From Paraglaciecola arctica (lineage in GTDB: Bacteria; Pseudomonadota; Gammaproteobacteria; Enterobacterales; Alteromonadaceae), in NCBI GenBank assembly GCA_003232445.1, contig QIJM01000643.1:1-8128 (forward strand): a DNA stretch of 8,128 bases. Reading direction: 5' to 3'. Positions 6,326 through 8,128 of this stretch are shown here, one piece after another. Every line of letters starts with the position of its first letter. The stretch's first letter is position 1. The notes beneath the pieces are model-generated. The model did not search any database. It worked only from the letters and a program-made list of their open reading frames with translations, and was not told where the DNA came from. A program made the translations under genes and the position numbers.

Positions 6326-7546
6326 ATGTCATCCAATCACAATTCCACTTCCAGCAAAACAAAAACTGATATTGGCTTATTTGAATTTGTTGCGCTGATG
6401 GCATTGATGACATCCTTGGTTGCTCTAAGCATAGATGCGGTGCTGCCAGCATTAACTCAAATTGGTGCTGACTTAGACATTACTGACCCTAGACAAAACC
6501 ACTTAATTGTTTCGCTATTTTTTATCGGTATGGCCTTTGGGCAGCTTTATTATGGGCCTTTGTCTGATAGCAAGGGCAGACGTTATGCGATTATTTCTGG
6601 TTTGATCATTTTTGCCATCGGGTCACTAGTTTGTATGTATGCTGAATCGTTAGAGGTGATGCTAATTGGTCGTATTATTCAAGCCTTTGGTGTCTCAGGG
6701 CCAAGAGTGGCGACCTTGGCAGTGATCCGAGATAAGTATGAAGGTGAAGCCATGGCAAGAGTTATGTCTTTTATTATGATGGTGTTTATTTTAGTGCCTA
6801 TGTTGGCACCTATTTTTGGTCAAACCATAATGTTTTGGTTTTCATGGCAGCATATTTTTTCATCATTTTTGATTTACGGGTTACTGATTGGCATATGGTT
6901 TTTTATTCGCCAACCTGAAACTTTACCTAAAGAAAAGCGCCTGCCTTTTAGTTGGTTGCAATTGTGGATTTCAAGCAAGTTCATCCTGACTCATAAATTA
7001 GTGATGTTCTATACTCTATCGGCTGGCACCATCTTTGGCGCGTTTTTGGCCTATATCAGCTCTTCTCAAACCCTGTTCCAACATATTTATGATACGGGTG
7101 AATTGTTTCCTATGTATTTTGCTTTGTTGGCATTTTCCATAGGGCTGGCATCTTTTATTAATGGCAATTTAGTGATGCGTTTGGGTATGCGAACTTTATG
7201 CACTTGGGCGATGTTAGGTTGGTTGCTATTTTCTGCAGTGTTAACGGCTTTATGTTTAGTTCATGATGGCGTTCCGCCTTTATGGCAATTTGTTTCTGTG
7301 TTGTTTTGTGCGTTTTTTTGCATTGGAATTTTGTTTGGTAACATAAATGCTATGGCTATGCAGCCTTTGGGCAAAACGGCTGGCTTGGGAGCGGCTATTA
7401 TCGGATCACTAAGTAGTCTGATTTCAGTGCCTACTGCTGTTTTGATCGGCAGTTTTGTTGATTCTTCCATCACACCCGTGGCACTAGGCTTTTTAGGCTT
7501 TGGTAGTGTGTCGTTTGTATTGTATTGGCACGCAAATAAGCTTTAA
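6326..7546 (+). CDS. Bcr/CflA-type multidrug efflux MFS transporter
   Basis: A 406-residue inner-membrane protein with the hydrophobic pattern of a 12-helix major facilitator, exporting drugs or other small molecules in exchange for protons. Helix 1 carries ALSIDAVLPAL at 33-43, typical of the Bcr/CflA group. Motif A is GQLYYGPLSDSKGRR at 72-86, after helix 2. A motif B-like RIIQAFGVSGPRV lies at 116-128, and a motif C-like LVPMLAPIFGQ at 156-166. The second half holds GNINAMAMQPLGKTAG at 338-353, another Bcr/CflA hallmark. The substrate cannot be told; bicyclomycin, chloramphenicol and sulfonamides are known for relatives. The ATG at 6326 has no visible Shine-Dalgarno, but the same frame is closed by TAA at 6293-6295 with no other start in between, and later starts would cut helix 1. 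It is expressed alone, behind a long leader and ahead of a strong terminator. Confidence 0.92.
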   Translation: MSSNHNSTSSKTKTDIGLFEFVALMALMTSLVALSIDAVLPALTQIGADLDITDPRQNHLIVSLFFIGMAFGQLYYGPLSDSKGRRYAIISGLIIFAIGSLVCMYAESLEVMLIGRIIQAFGVSGPRVATLAVIRDKYEGEAMARVMSFIMMVFILVPMLAPIFGQTIMFWFSWQHIFSSFLIYGLLIGIWFFIRQPETLPKEKRLPFSWLQLWISSKFILTHKLVMFYTLSAGTIFGAFLAYISSSQTLFQHIYDTGELFPMYFALLAFSIGLASFINGNLVMRLGMRTLCTWAMLGWLLFSAVLTALCLVHDGVPPLWQFVSVLFCAFFCIGILFGNINAMAMQPLGKTAGLGAAIIGSLSSLISVPTAVLIGSFVDSSITPVALGFLGFGSVSFVLYWHANKL

Positions 7547-7588
7547 TCCTGCTCATCTGGTTTTAAATTCATAAGTTGTTCACCTTTT

Positions 7589-7621
7589 ATTCAGCAAGTT
7601 TTGGTTATCGTTTAGCTGAAT
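7589..7621 (+). repeat. inverted repeat in the 3' untranslated region of the exporter gene
   Basis: ATTCAGC at 7589-7595 and GCTGAAT at 7615-7621 form a perfect 7-base stem around a 19-base loop. It is not followed by a T-tract, so it is not a terminator by itself. It may be a mild structural element of the exporter's 3' untranslated RNA or chance. Confidence 0.3.
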
Positions 7622-7663
7622 TGATAGTTGGACCCTTATTCAAACCTTCACTGTTTAACTTTG

Positions 7664-7716
7664 AGCGCTGTGTAATACGTTGTACCAAGTTCTTGGTGTA
7701 TACACAGCGCTTTTTT
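7664..7716 (+). terminator. strong intrinsic terminator after the exporter gene
   Basis: The arm AGCGCTGTGTA at 7664-7674 is perfectly complementary to TACACAGCGCT at 7701-7711, an 11-base stem. Six T follow at 7711-7716, the first of them within the stem. The 26-base interior is itself structured: ACCAAG at 7684-7689 faces CTTGGT at 7692-7697. The whole forms an unusually long hairpin. It ends transcripts from the exporter gene, 118 bases after its stop. The minus-strand reading lacks a good T-tract, so it is unlikely to serve the small gene at 7736-8068 equally well. Confidence 0.9.
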
Positions 7717-7735
7717 ACGTCCCGCTGTCGTCAAA

Positions 7736-8068
7736 TTATTTTACTAAGCGTATATTAGGTCTTGGCTGTTGGTTTTCTGAAATATCTACTTGTTTTGATG
7801 TTCTAAAGCCATTTTTAATTCTGTCATAACTAATGCTCTTCATCCCCATTGACTGACAAAACTTGTAAATTGTCATGAAGTCATCTTTGCTGAGTTCTTC
7901 GTCCTTGATTGATAAATGTGAGTCTATGTGCATCTGCTCTCCACTGGCAGTCAGGTGTGCAATAGCTGAGTAGGGGTCACCATAATTTTTTGATTTTATT
8001 GCTCTGACCATCTTTACTTCAAAATACCAATCATCCATTTTGGCAATACGTGTTATTGATTTATTCAT
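7736..8068 (-). CDS. hypothetical protein, 110 residues, family not recognised
   Basis: I do not recognise this protein. It has 110 residues, is hydrophilic and rich in Lys, Asp, Ser and Ile, and has no signal peptide, membrane helix or cysteine pair (one Cys, at 71), so it is probably cytoplasmic. The N-terminal part (MDDWYFEVKMVRAI, then a SAIAHLTASGEQMHIDSHLSI stretch) looks like alternating beta strands. Residues about 59-85 (LSKDDFMTIYKFCQSMGMKSISYDRI) suggest a helix followed by a strand. The C-terminal 20 residues look disordered. The ATG at 8068 is backed by AGGA on the minus strand at 8078-8075, six bases upstream, which argues for a real gene. An internal Met11 is a less likely start. 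Its promoter would lie at or beyond the window edge. It converges on the exporter gene with the terminator region in between. Confidence 0.7.
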   Translation of the reverse strand: MNKSITRIAKMDDWYFEVKMVRAIKSKNYGDPYSAIAHLTASGEQMHIDSHLSIKDEELSKDDFMTIYKFCQSMGMKSISYDRIKNGFRTSKQVDISENQQPRPNIRLVK

Positions 8069-8128
8069 ACTTAATCCTGTTGCGCATTTGTTGGATTGAA
8101 TGACAGTGTTGTTGACGTGGCGTTTAAT

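Noticed and set aside
7261..7473. A 70-codon minus-strand frame within the exporter gene
   Set aside because: It is opposite conserved Bcr/CflA residues and lacks a ribosome binding site or recognisable family.
7576..7758. A 60-codon plus-strand frame starting with TTG
   Set aside because: It runs straight through the strong terminator hairpin, has no ribosome binding site, and overlaps the end of the minus-strand gene.

Overview
This is an ordinary chromosomal stretch from what looks like a marine gammaproteobacterium, most likely in the Alteromonadales (Paraglaciecola/Glaciecola/Alteromonas type). That placement is inferred from the moderately AT-rich sequence, the style of the proteins and the proB-proA order. 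It was not tested by any search. There are no rRNA or tRNA genes, insertion sequences, CRISPR repeats or phage genes.

Left part (1-3423, + strand): a probable operon proB-proA-HAD-GFA. ProB (glutamate 5-kinase) and ProA (glutamate-5-semialdehyde dehydrogenase) carry out the first two steps of proline synthesis from glutamate. Both are full length with intact catalytic motifs. Two small genes follow closely: a HAD-superfamily protein starting 15 bases after proA, with an altered first catalytic motif, and a zinc-binding GFA-family protein with all seven expected cysteines starting 25 bases later.

Middle part: a membrane-anchored M20 metallopeptidase of the carboxypeptidase S/PM20D1 type (3444-4919, - strand) runs head-on into the proline operon with only 20 bases between stop codons. 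Across a 182-base divergent gap lies an SbtA-type (DUF897/Sbt_1) permease (5102-6043, +), without a neighbouring SbtB regulator gene.

Right part: a Bcr/CflA-type major facilitator drug exporter (6326-7546, +) follows a 282-base leader. The leader holds a plausible promoter and a tiny 10-codon reading frame behind a near-perfect ribosome binding site. It also has short complementary segments that could form alternative hairpins before the exporter start, which itself has no visible ribosome binding site. This possible translational attenuator is the most interesting signal in the window, though it remains speculative. A strong long-stem intrinsic terminator (7664-7716) closes the exporter transcript. 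The window ends with a small unrecognised protein gene on the - strand (7736-8068).

Apart from the proline pathway, the genes do not form an evident common system. I found no convincing new multi-gene system here. The findings are single-locus oddities worth checking.
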